Positions 44,498 through 54,620 of a stretch of 64,000 nt of DNA are shown piece by piece (within the stretch, counting starts at the first letter, position 1; each line of letters starts with the position of its first letter). Source of the stretch: Puccinellia tenuiflora (taxonomy: Eukaryota > Streptophyta > Magnoliopsida > Poales > Poaceae); the NCBI GenBank assembly GCA_012064385.1, contig QRDG01000531.1, positions 633,331-697,330 on the forward strand, written 5' to 3'. The translations under genes and the position numbers were made by a program. The notes below the pieces were generated by a model that saw only the letters and a program-made list of their open reading frames with translations, did no database searches and had not been told where the DNA came from.

Positions 44498-44979
44498 CTA
44501 GCGTATCACCCCACCTATCGCGAAACCATCATTCATCTCGTGGTTCCAAACAAGCACTAGACGATGATGTATCTCATGCATTATCCTCAGGTGTTGTTCC
44601 AAGCAAGTGTTCTCTTCCATCTTGAGTGAAAGAAAACCGTTCAGACATTCGAACCTTACAATTCTAACTTGTGCTGAAAAACTATTTTTCAGCTCATCAA
44701 CAATCTCTATTGCAATCAAGTTCTTGAATTGTCTACTTAGGTCAGAATTCATGAAGGTGCACATCATCCACATGACTTTCAAGTAGGTGGTTCAAAACCA
44801 CTCCATGTACTCTTCATCGCTTGCAGAAAAATTTGGGTTTATCTCCTATTGGTTCTTCTAGCACGTAGAGCTGAGCATTGGTGTGTAGGACTTCTTTCAG
44901 GACGCAGGTACGACTCAACAAAATTTGACCCATCGAGACGCAGTTTTTCAGCAACGAACTGACTACCGTAGTCGGCCAT
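44498..44979 (-). pseudogene. Copia gag remnant
   Basis: An ATG at 44979 (minus) opens MADYGSQFVAEKLRLDGSNF, the usual start of Triticeae Copia gag proteins. Stops and a frame change follow. Open sequence resumes at 44782-44498 with MWMMCTFMNSDLSRQFKNL and HLRIMHEIHHRL, a UBN2-type gag core. No zinc knuckle or protease follows. It lies about 1.2 kb from the PBS, after a long leader, as expected for this group. Confidence 0.75.
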
Positions 44980-46210
44980 GATCTACAAGGATTTTTGCAA
45001 AGACATCTGGACTTTTGTTATGATAATTTCAGTTCATCTTAATGAACTCCCACTAAACTCAACATCTCTCTGGTTGCTTAGTGACACACGATCCAAATCC
45101 ACTACACCACAACCGATCATCACGTGAGATGATGTAGCTTCAATGGTGAACATCGCCATGTTGATCATATCATCCATATGACTCGTGTTTAACCTTTCGG
45201 TTCTTGTGTTCCGAGGCCATGTCTGTACATGCTAGGCTCGTCAAGGAAACCGTAGTATTTTTGCGTGTGTAAATCTGGCTTACACCCGTTGTATGTGAAC
45301 GTTGAATCTATCACACCCGATCATCACGTGGTGCTTCGAAACGAAGATCTTTGGCAACGGTGCATACTAGGGAGAACACATCTTGATATTAACGTGAGAG
45401 ATCACCTTATCATGCTACCGTCGCGATCACATCTAAGCATAACAATAAGGTGCATAATAAAGGATTAACATCACAGGCAATTCATAATTGTGATATGATA
45501 TGGCCCTTCTTCTTATGCTTTTTAATCTCCATCTTCAAAGCACCGGCAAGATCTCCATCTCCGGTATGATCTCCATCATCGTGGCGCCATCACCATGGTT
45601 GTCCACCAACTATTGCAACTACAACTAATGCTACTCTTAGCAATAAAGTAAAGCAATTACATGGTGATTCAATGACACGCAGGTCACATAAAATAAAAGA
45701 CAACCATATGGCTCCTGCCGGTTGCCGTACTCGTCGACATGCAAGTCGCGAAAGATTACAAACATGATCATTGCATACATTATCACAAATCACATATTGG
45801 CCATACCACATCACAAGACCCCCTCTGCAAAAACAAGTTAGACGTCCTCTACTTTGTTCATGCAATTTTTACGTGGCTTGGGTCAACGAGATAGAACCGT
45901 TCTAATCTACGCAAAACCACAACGGTGATATAGTAGTTGCTTATTTACTCATCCTTTTGAAAGGCCTTCCATTGAAAATTGCATCTTCACTAAAGCAAGA
46001 GAAACAGACACCCGCCAGCCACTTATGCAAAACAAGTTGCATGTCAATCGTGGAACCGGTCTCTCGTGCGTGGACGAGTAAGGTTGGTCCGGGCCGCTTC
46101 ATCTCACAATACCGCAAAGACACAAAGTGCACGCGAGAAGGTAGCAACATAAAATATCAACGCCCACAACACTTGTGTTCTAATCGCACCAACATCTACG
46201 AATAGATCTA

Positions 46211-46223
46211 GGCTCTGATACCA
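46211..46223 (-). other. Primer-binding site, BARE-like element
   Basis: TGGTATCAGAGCC on the minus strand, one base from the 5' LTR. It fixes the orientation of the element. Confidence 0.95.
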
Positions 46224-46224
46224 C

Positions 46225-48081
46225 TGAAGGGGTCGTAGCATAGAAAACAAAAATTTTCCTACGCAACAAGCGGAATAAACCCCAAGGATCTAGATCTACT
46301 AGATGGAGGTAGCGAAGATGAGATCCAATCTCTTACCCTTGAAGATCAACAAACGCGTTTTGTCGGTGCAGGGGTTGGCTAGTCGATCCCCGCAACTAGA
46401 CTCATCTAGTCGCGAGGAGATGTATTTCCTCGAAGTCCAATCCGACGAGGTGCCACAAGGGGCAGCACCTCCGCGGTATCCACACGTACGGCTCGATGTA
46501 GATCTCCTCCTTCTTGATCCCGCAAGCAAGGTGGAGATGGCTAGATGGATCTCGGCACCACGACGGTTGTGGTGGCGTTGATGATGTTGATCTCCACGAG
46601 CATGGCTACGCCTAGCCAAGCACAAGAGGGAGAGGACCATGGCGCAGCAACCCTAGCAAGGAGAGGTGGTGCGGAAAGGTGGAGATGGAGGAGCATGGCG
46701 CGGCAGCCCTTCGGGGAAAGGTGGCGCGGCAAAGGGGAGAGGTGCGGCCAAGGGAGGGGGGGGTGGCGGCTAGGGCAGGAGGGAGCAGCTCTGGTGCGGC
46801 CAGCCCTGCCCTAGCACCCCCTTATATAGGCGGCAAGGGGAGGGGTGCGACTGGCCCTAGGGCTTGGCCCCCAAGTTAGGGTTTGGGGCGCCCCCTCCCC
46901 TCTTGGGCCTCTTGGCCGACTTGGCCCATATAGGCCTATGGGTGGTGCGGCCAGCCCAAGGGCTGCTGCACCCCCTTTGGTCCATGTGGGCCCCACACAT
47001 TAGGTGGGCCCCACTTCTAGACTCCTCTAGAAGCTTCTAGAACCTTCCGGTACTCTGCCGAAATATTTCGGAACTTTTCCGACACCTCCGGAAACTACTT
47101 TCCATATATGAATCTTATTCTCCGGACCACTCCGGAACTCCTCGTGATGTCCGGGATCCTATCCGGGACTCCGAATCACCATTCGTTCATTCCATCAAAA
47201 TATCTCATCGCTAACTCTAGCTACATCGGAGCGTTAAGTGTGTGACCCTACGGGTTCGAGAACATGCAGACATGATCATATCAATAATCAATAGCGGGAC
47301 CGGGATGCCCATATTGACTCCCACATATTCAACGAAGTTCTTTATCGATTGAACCACGATGCCGGAGATTCTTAATCTCATATACGATTCCCTTTGTCTC
47401 ACCGATATTTAATTTGCCCGAGATTTGATCGTCGATATCTCCATATCTAGTTCTATCTCGTTACCTGGCAAATTCTCTTTACTCGTCCATAATATAGGAT
47501 CATCGTGATTACCACTTAATCACATGGTTGCAACCTTTCTGATGCTATATTACCGAGAGGGCCCAGAGATATCTTTTCCGTCACAAGGAAGGACAAATCC
47601 CAGTCTTGATTCATGTCACCCAACAAATACCATCGGAGATACCTGAAAGCCACCTTTATAATCACCCAGTTACGAAGTGACGTTTGATGTCCACAAAGTA
47701 CTCCTCCGGTAAACGGGAGTGACATAATCTCATGGTCTAAGGAAACTATACTTGGCATGCTAAAAGTGTTGGCAATAAAACTGTTGTGACACGATCAATT
47801 GCAACTTTTTATTATTTGGGTCTTGTCCATCACATCATTACTCCTAATGATATGACTCCGTTATCAAGTGACTATAACAAGTCCATGATTAGGAAACTCT
47901 AATCATCTCTTGACTAACGAACTAGTCCGGTAGAGGCTTACTAGGGACACCTGTTGTTTATATTCCACACATGTATTATGTTTCCGGTTAATACAATTAT
48001 AGCATGGAGAATAAACTATTATCATAAACATGAATATGCTAATAAACCATTTATTATTGCCTCTAGGGCATATTCCCAACA
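46225..48081 (-). repeat. BARE-like 5' LTR
   Basis: 1857 bp, the upstream LTR in the minus-strand element. It ends next to the PBS. Its outer edge at 48081 abuts the hairpin region. Confidence 0.9.
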
Positions 48082-48131
48082 GTCCCTGCAGCGAAACGGC
48101 ACACAACGAGCGTCTACCTTTGCCACCGAAC

Positions 48132-48207
48132 CCAATGGTTGGATTTAGCCTACCCGCTGGCATGTTCCCTAACACAAGCCCTCGGGTAGGTTGAATCCAA
48201 CCACTGG
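48132..48207. repeat. Hairpin 1
   Basis: Arms of 25 nt (48132-48156 and 48183-48207; CCAATGGTTGGATTTAGCCT against GGTTGAATCCAACCACTGG) pair with about three mismatches around a 26-nt loop. First of three successive hairpins between the Copia LTR and the CACTA transposase. Confidence 0.75.
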
Positions 48208-48284
48208 ATTAGGGTGACACAATGATGAATTGCCGAGGAGGTGGGAGTGGTGGTGGTGGAAGTGGTAGCCATGCCCCTCGGTCG

Positions 48285-48384
48285 GATCCAAGCAGCTGCA
48301 AGGCGCTCTGATGATCTACAACATTCCCAACACTTTTTGGGACGGTCGTTAGATCATCAGAGAAGTCTTGCGGCTGCTTGGATC
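48285..48384. repeat. Hairpin 2, miRNA-precursor-like
   Basis: Arms 48285-48318 and 48350-48384 pair over about 34 nt with one small internal bulge: GATCCAAGCAGCTGCAAG opposite CTTGCGGCTGCTTGGATC, and CTCTGATGATCTA opposite TAGATCATCAGAG. The loop holds a second small stem (TCCCAA/TTGGGA). Length and shape match a plant miRNA precursor, but it could equally be a MITE-derived foldback. Expression is unknown. Confidence 0.7.
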
Positions 48385-48487
48385 GAAGATCGATTTGCTG
48401 CTCACTTCACAGCCCTCAACAAAATACTTGCGGCTGTTCTACCTACAAATACTTCAGTTCATCGACCGAATACAAATCATTCGGATT

Positions 48488-48557
48488 CCCGTCATACAGC
48501 CCAACGGTGCATTTGATATGCAGGCACTCACGAGCCACCGTTGGGCTGTATGACGGG
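48488..48557. repeat. Hairpin 3, 22-bp perfect stem
   Basis: CCCGTCATACAGCCCAACGG with its continuation TG (48488-48509) is perfectly complementary to 48536-48557, with a 26-nt loop. The sequence GTGCATTTGATA occurs in the loop and again just outside the stem (about 48567). Confidence 0.85.
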
Positions 48558-48620
48558 GAAACCGTGTGCATTTGATAAAAGGTTTAATACATTAATTATT
48601 ACACATCACCACCAACATCC

Positions 48621-51600
48621 CTATCTAGTGTGTGTCCCTTTCTTCTCCGTGTGTGTCCCTTTCTTCTGATTGCGCCGCAACCATGGACAATCTTCATCAT
48701 TCAACGCGATGGTTGGGTCAGTTTTCACCGTGAAGGGGGGAATTTCATGAAAATTATTGTAATCTTCCGACATGTCCGTCTTGTCCTCCACTCCTACGAT
48801 GTTTCTTTTTCCTGAAAGAACTATGTGGCGCTTTGGCTCATCGTATGATGTATTCGCTTGCTTATCTTTTCTTTTTTTCGGTCTGGAAGACATGTCCTTC
48901 ACATAGAAAACCTGAGCCACGTCATTGGCTAGGACGAATGGTTCGGTGTCGTACCCAAGATTTTTGAGATCCACCGTAGTCATTCCGTACTTCGGGTCTA
49001 CATTTACCCCGCCTTCCAGGTTGAACCATTTGCACCTGAACAAAGGTACCTTGAAAGAAGGTCCATAGTCAAGTTCCCATATCTGCTCCATGTAACCATA
49101 ATATGTGTCCTTTTTCCCATTGTTGTTTGTTGCATCAAAGCGGACACCACTGTTTTGGTTGGTGCTCTTTTTATCTTGGTAGGTCGTGTAAAATGTATTC
49201 CCATTTATCTCGTACCCTTGAAAAGTCAATATAGTCGACGATGGTGCTTTGGCCAACAAGTATAACTGTTCTTCAACAGTGTTGTCATGAATGAGACGTG
49301 TTTGCAACCACCCGCTGAAAGTATTCATGTGTTCTTTTTCAATCGATTCTTCAGGCTGCTCCGGGCATTTAGAGCGTAAACTATTCATGTGTTCCTGGAT
49401 ATACGGAGCCACAAAGATGGAATTATGTAGAACTGTGTAGTGTGCTTGATTGAAAGAATCCCAGTCCTTACACATTATTGCTTTCTTTCCTAGCGTGCCT
49501 ATTCCACGCAGTCTCCCCTCATGGCGCGATTGAGGAACACCGATCGGCTTAAGGTCAGGAATAAAGTCAACACAAAACTCAATTACCTCCTCTGTTCCAT
49601 AGCTCTTGGAGATGCTTCCTTCTGGCCTAGCACAGTTATGAACGTATTTCTTTAAGACTCTCATGAACCTCTCAAAGGGGAACATGTTGTGTAGAAATAC
49701 AGGACCGAGAACGTTAATCTCTTTGACTAGGTGAACTATGAGGTGCGTCATAATATTGAAGAAGGATGGTGGGAACACCAACTCGAAGCTGACAAGACAT
49801 TGGACCACCTCCCTCTGTAAACCTGGTAGAGTTAATGGATTGATCACCTTCTGAAAAATTGCATTGAGAAATGCACATAGCTTCATAATGGGTACTCGAA
49901 CATTTTCCGGTAGAAGCCCCCTCAATGCAATTGGAAGTAATTGTGTCATAATCACGTGGCAGTCATGAGACTTTAGGTTCTGGAACTTTTTCTCTGCCAT
50001 GTTTATTATTCCCTTTATATTCGACGAGAAACCAGACGGGACCTTGATACTGCTCAGGACTTCAAAAAAGATCTCCTTCTCTTCTTTGGTAAGAGCGTAG
50101 CTGGCAAGACCTTGATACTTATCTGGATTCAGGTGGTCGTCTCGTTCGTGCATACGTTGGTGGTCCTGCCGTGATTCCGGTGTATCTTTTGTTTTCCCAT
50201 ACACGCCCAAGAAGCTTAGTAGGTTCACGCACAGATTTTTCGTCACGTGCATCACGTCGATTGCAGAGCGAACCTCCAGTATTTTCCAATAGGGTAGCTC
50301 CCAAAATATAGAGCACTTCTTCCACATGGGTACGTGTCCATCAGCATCATTCGAAACAGATAGACTGCCAGGACCCTTTCCAAAGATTACTTTTAAGTCC
50401 TTGACCATGTCGTATATAACATCACCATTAGGTAATTTAGGATTCGTCCGAGGATCTGGCTCACCTTTGAAATGCTTGCCTTTCTTTTTTACGGCATGCC
50501 CTTTTGTAACAAATCGCCGATGCCCCAGGTACACATTCTTGTTTCCCAAATGTATACTTTCAGTCTCACCTAAACAATGTGTGCATGCATTGTATCCCTT
50601 GTTTGACTGTCCTGAAATGTTACTAAGAGCAAGCCAATCATTGATGGTTACAAACAGCAATGCTCGTAGGTCAAATTCCTTTTGGTCGTGCTCATCCCAC
50701 ATAGGTACACCTTCGTCACGCCACAACTGTAAAAGTTCTTCAACCAATGGCCTCAGGTACACATCAATGTCGTTGCCCGGTTGCTTCGGGCATTGGATGA
50801 GCACTGGCATCATAATGAACTTCCGCTTCATGCACAACCAAGGAGGAAGGTTATAAATACACAGAGTCACGGGCCAGGTGCTATGACTGGAGCTCTGCTC
50901 CCCGAAAGGATTAAAGCCATCTATACTTAGCCCAAATCTTAAGTTCCTTGCGTCAGCTGCAAATTCCGGGAACTCCCTGTCGATTTTTCTCCACTGCGAC
51001 CCATCGGCGGGGTGTCTTAACATCAGGTCTTTCAAACGGTCTTCTTTGTGCCATCGTAACAACTTTGCATGCTCTTTGTTTTCGAACAAACGTTTCAACC
51101 GTGGTATTATAGGAGCATACCACATCACCTTGGCAGGAACCCTCTTACTGGGTCACGGCTCACCCTCAACATCACCAGGGTCATCTCGCCTTATCTTATA
51201 CCGCAATGCACCGCATACCGGGCATGCATTCAAATTTTCGTACTCCTCACCACGGTAGAGGATGCAGTCATTGATGCATGCATGTATCTTCTGCACCTCT
51301 AATCCTAGAGGGCAGACAACCTTCTTTGCTTCGTACGTACTGGGGGGTAATACGTTATCCCTTGGAAGCATCTTCTTTATTATTTTCAACAATTTTTCAA
51401 ATCCCTTGTCAGATGTACCATTCTCTGCCTTCCATTGCAGCAATTCCAGCGTGGTACCAAGCTTTTTCTGGCCATCTTCGCAAGTTGGGTACAACAATTT
51501 CTTGTGATTCTCTAACATGCTCTCCAACTTCAACCTCTCGTTTTCACTTCCGCTGTTTATCTGTGCATCAAGAATGGCCCGACCAAAATCATCATCGTGC

Positions 51601-51956
51601 TCATCAACAATGGGCTCTTCTTCAGCTTCGTCTTCCCCCATTGCAGTATCACTGTCTTCGGTGAACGTAGGATAGTTGTCATTATCCTCTTCTTCTTCAT
51701 TTTCTTCCATTATAACCCCTCTTTCTCCATGCTTGGTCCAACAATTATAACCGGACATGAAACCATGCTGCAACAGGTGGACGTGAATGGTTTTTGAGGT
51801 AGAGTAATCCTGCGTATTCTTGCAGACGCTACATGGACAAGAAATAAAACCATTCGACGGCTTGTTTTTCTCAGCCACACGGAGAAAATAATGCATGCCA
51901 TTAATATAGTCGGGAAATCGTCGGTCACTGTACATCCATTGCCGGCTCATCTGCAT
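48621..51956 (-). pseudogene. TNP2-type CACTA transposase, one in-frame stop
   Basis: A single minus-strand frame of 1112 codons runs from ATG 51956 to a stop at 48621, broken only by TGA at 51155-51153. The N-terminal 80 residues (SRQWMYSDRRFPDYINGMHY; CPCSVCKN) form the transposase-associated domain. An acidic region with EEEEEDND follows, then a Cys motif (ACINDCILYRGEEYENLNAC) and, beyond the stop, the catalytic-type Transposase_21 core (FGLSIDGFNPFGEQSSSHST; WPVTLCIYNLPPWLCMKRKF). DUF4218 (MTHLIVHLVKEINVLGP) and DUF4216 (FRCKWFNLEGGVNVDPKYGM) regions are near the C-terminus. The last residues repeat KKGTHT twice because of a short tandem duplication at 48628-48668. The stop could be a CGA-to-TGA change. 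The transposase would otherwise bind the terminal repeats and cut and paste the element. Confidence 0.9.
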
Positions 51957-52107
51957 TATATAAATATATCAAAAACTATTGCACTACATCAAGAGTATAT
52001 AATAGTGACCAAATTAATTAATACAAGTTCATCACATTAAAACCAAAGTAAAGTAATTGTAATGCACAGTCCTCATAAAACATACATTAATTGAAACTAA
52101 CATACAA

Positions 52108-52592
52108 CTATCTAAATAATTTATATCCAACACCAAATGCGATCAAAATCGCAACTAAGGTAACTACTGAACCAACAACATAATGGTACCAAGCCTCCTG
52201 ACTAATGGCATATTTTCTAATCTTTTTAATCTTCAAGCGCATTGCATCCATCTTGATCTCATGGGCATGTGCGACGTCGGCAAGCTTGAACTCGTGTTCA
52301 TCGATGATGTCGGCAAGCTTCAACTCCAATTTCATCTTCTCTTCTAGGCATTGCAGACGAAGATCTTCACTTCTTTCCAATTTTGCTTTCAAATCATTGT
52401 TTCCTTTTACAAAAAACTTGACAATAGGGTCGGTTGGAATTTCCGGTTCAACTACCTCCTAGATAAAAGTGTCTATGTCAAGTTGGTAGGTATAGTTGTT
52501 TTAAAAACGAAATGAAACAAATAGTTATGAAAATATACCACATCCGAATCATAGACCGGACGAGGGCCGACGGGGGCGGATATCAAAACCAT
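52108..52592 (-). CDS. Second CACTA-borne protein: coiled coil plus C-terminal TM
   Basis: Two minus-strand exons, 52592-52539 (MVLISAPVGPRPVYDSDV) and 52458-52108, join in phase 0 with good GT/AG sites (GTATAT, TATCTAG). They give about 134 residues. The middle is a charged, heptad-like helix (KLERSEDLRLQCLEEKMKLE, then LADIIDEHEFKLADVAHAHE). The C-terminus is a single hydrophobic span (VVGSVVTLVAILIAFGVGY) ending KLFR, the layout of a tail-anchored membrane protein. It lies between the transposase gene and the 5' end, all on one strand. I recall similar small proteins beside grass CACTA transposases but know no function. The frame is intact. Confidence 0.65.
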
Positions 52593-53097
52593 GACACTAT
52601 ACATATAAAAAAAACATAAGAAAAATATACAAGAAATAAATATGCTTTTAAATCATACATGTCATTTTTCTTAAAATAGAAGATAAAGAAAAAAAGCTCA
52701 CCGAGGTGGTGCCGGTGACGGGACGACGACGCGGGCTATCGACGGCGGTGAGGACGGGACGACACTAAAATCCACAAATAATAAATTAATTTGAGCTCAA
52801 AATGCATATAAAAAATTAAACTCTCTAGCTAGGCATTTCATCAAACACCTTGCTTGCACTACAAACCATAAAATGAGCTAAACTAGCAATGAAATGAGCT
52901 AAAGTTGCAACTTCGGAGAAAAGGATGATATTGCTAACCCTTAAATATATGGGGTGCCTTCAATCCTCACAAATGGTGAAAAAAAATGGGGATTAACTTG
53001 AGTGATGGAGTGGAAATGGAGGAGAAAATGTTGATGAACTCAAGCTAAAAATGGTGGTGGAGCTCGGGTGGAAGATGATATAGGCAGGGAAGAGCCT

Positions 53098-53300
53098 TTG
53101 GTTCCGGTTCGTGGCTGGAACCGGGACCAAAGGGTGCCTGCTAGGGGTTCCACGGCTGCTGCCGCATGTACAGACCCTTTGGTCCCGGTTCCAGACACGA
53201 ACCGGGACCAAAGGTCCCAATAGAACCGGGACGAATGGTCCCCAGCGCCCGGGCCAATGGAGCCGGGACCAATGACCCCTTTGGTCCCGGTTCTTTATTG
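53098..53300. repeat. CACTA subterminal repeats
   Basis: At least six copies of TTGGTCCCGGTTC or its complement GAACCGGGACCAA, some diverged, occur in both orientations within 250 bp of the CACTA end. In this family such arrays are the binding sites for the element's own protein. Confidence 0.88.
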
Positions 53301-53345
53301 TTGCGGGATAAAAGGGCAGAATGGATGCCCCCTTTTCCACTAGTG

Positions 53346-54300
53346 ATGTTACACCATGTCACCGTCGATGGCAACGAGTCTCTCTTGTTGTCGCAGGCCA
53401 TGTGCACCCCATAGTTACGTCGCGATATTTAGTGTGAGTATCTTCGGACCCACTTCTACCATAATGGACAAATCATGGTTCTATGGCGTGTACGTGACCA
53501 AACGTCCAGACTACAGCGATCCCTCAGTAGGCTCATACGTATCCGTGTCCTTGGATCTCGTGCACGAGGCTTTAGCTTAATTGTTGCCATGCATGTGGTC
53601 CAGACTGAGACGAGCATGAGCCTGGAAGCTTAGTTTGTGTTTGAAATTGTTAAGGCTGAGAGGTAAATAATGGTGGCTCGGCAAGTGGGAGGCGGCAGAA
53701 CAAAGTGGTTGAGGAGTGGTGGTGCTCATTGAGTATCGGGTTTGAGCTCCAGGGTGAAAACTCTTGGTCCGGACTTCGTTGGTTGTACATGGCAATAGCG
53801 GTGCATTGACATCGTTACTTTGTTGAAGGCATTACATGGAGTCTTCTTAAACCTGCTCTCTATGGTGAAAACTTAAGATCTGGTCTTTTACGTCTGGACT
53901 GAGCGAGGACGATGGTTACACATCGTTCCCTTCCTGAAAGTGTTGCTTACTTGTCTCGCAACTTTTATCCAGCCTAGGGAGGTGGTTGATGTCGTTGTTG
54001 TTGTGTGCCTTTGCTCGCTTCATCATGACACTAGTGTGACGTGTGTTTACTTTTTCTCTTCTTGTTTTTTCAATAATTTGGTTGTGTACATTCTTAATAT
54101 CTCGACTTGTTCTTGATATTGAATTGTTGTAGATGTCAGATGTACTATATCGACTCGATATTAATATATTTCTCTTCATAAAAAAAACTAATAAATTATC
54201 TTTAAAAAATCATTTTTAAGCTTCTAGGATAGTGGGCTAAAATGGTCTGGGTCATTCAAATAAAAGTCAGGGGCGGGTCATACACTCCATGCCCAGAAAA
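53346..54300 (+). other. Intergenic; probable LINE 3'UTR remnant
   Basis: About 53590-54188 resembles the long 3'UTR of grass LINEs (blocks such as GGTGAAAACTCTTGGTCCGGACTTCG, then GTTGTGTACATTCTTAATATC) and ends in a short A-run after TCTCTTCAT. No RT is left. The preceding 53460-53580 is open (MDKSWFYGVYVTKRPDYSDP and onward) but short, and I do not recognise it. Confidence 0.4.
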
Positions 54301-54315
54301 TTCTGGCGGGAAAAT
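54301..54315 (+). promoter_or_regulatory. E2F-like site upstream of first DUF1618 gene
   Basis: TTCTGGCGGGAAAATGG matches the E2F core (GGCGGGAAA). It lies 320 bp before the ATG at 54621. Similar motifs lie at about 58197 and 59660. Confidence 0.35.
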
Positions 54316-54620
54316 GGGCTTTTGCAGCATGGTCCTCGAGTCGTACGACCATTTCGTAACGCGGATTTCGGTCCATGCACCGTAGAGTAATGCACCTATC
54401 TAACCGACATATGGGCCCGGCGGAGCAATCCGGGTATAGTAACTGGTGGAACACCCAGATGCTGCTTTCGTCCTGCCACCCGTGGCATTTGTGCTGCCTG
54501 CACCGAGTCCACATGAATCGAGAACTCAACACGCTGCTATCCCCACGACTGTGCACCGAGTCCACTCCAGCCCCGGAAATTCCCCACTGCACTCTGCACT
54601 CGCAGCGTCAGGACAGCGAG

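Larger units (their letters stand above)
39667..48081 (-). mobile_element. BARE/WIS/Angela-type Copia retrotransposon, gag remnant only
   Basis: Two long LTRs (39667-41526 and 46225-48081; 1860 and 1857 bp) enclose 4.7 kb. On the minus strand each LTR begins TGTTGGGAATATGCCCTAGA and ends CGACCCC(T/A)TCA, the signature of the BARE/WIS/Angela group. The PBS (TGGTATCAGAGCC, 46223-46211) sits next to the right-hand (5') LTR. A polypurine tract (AAGTGGGAGACTG, about 41539-41527) sits next to the left-hand (3') LTR. The only coding trace is a broken gag near the PBS. Pol is absent and replaced by about 3 kb of AT-rich sequence, so the element is non-autonomous. The 5-bp flanks do not match (TTAAG on the left, GTCCC on the right), which suggests the two ends come from different insertions. 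Confidence 0.9.
48600..53345 (-). mobile_element. CACTA (En/Spm) DNA transposon, left end missing
   Basis: The right end (5' of the minus strand) reads CACTAGTGGAAAAGGGGG at 53345-53328, the CACTA terminus. Subterminal repeats TTTGGTCCCGGTTC in both orientations follow from about 53300 to 53098. Inside are a small two-exon gene and a TNP2-type transposase gene on the minus strand. I find no matching CACTA terminus or subterminal repeats between the transposase stop (48621) and the Copia LTR (48081), so the 3' end seems lost or replaced. The element cannot move unless its missing end is supplied. Confidence 0.88.

Noticed and set aside
46211..46223. Possible tRNA gene fragment (initiator tRNA-Met end)
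   Set aside because: It is the primer-binding site of the retrotransposon, not a tRNA gene; the same applies at 31716-31728.
48283..48385. Hairpin 2 as a miR167 gene, because of the ATGATCTA/TAGATCAT sequence
   Set aside because: Only 8 nt agree with the end of miR167; the rest of the arm does not match, so no family name is justified.
54375..54620. N-terminal extension of the first DUF1618 ORF by 82 codons
   Set aside because: The paralogue starts at the MxLRRLLxLSA position and the upstream part has no counterpart; treated as leader.
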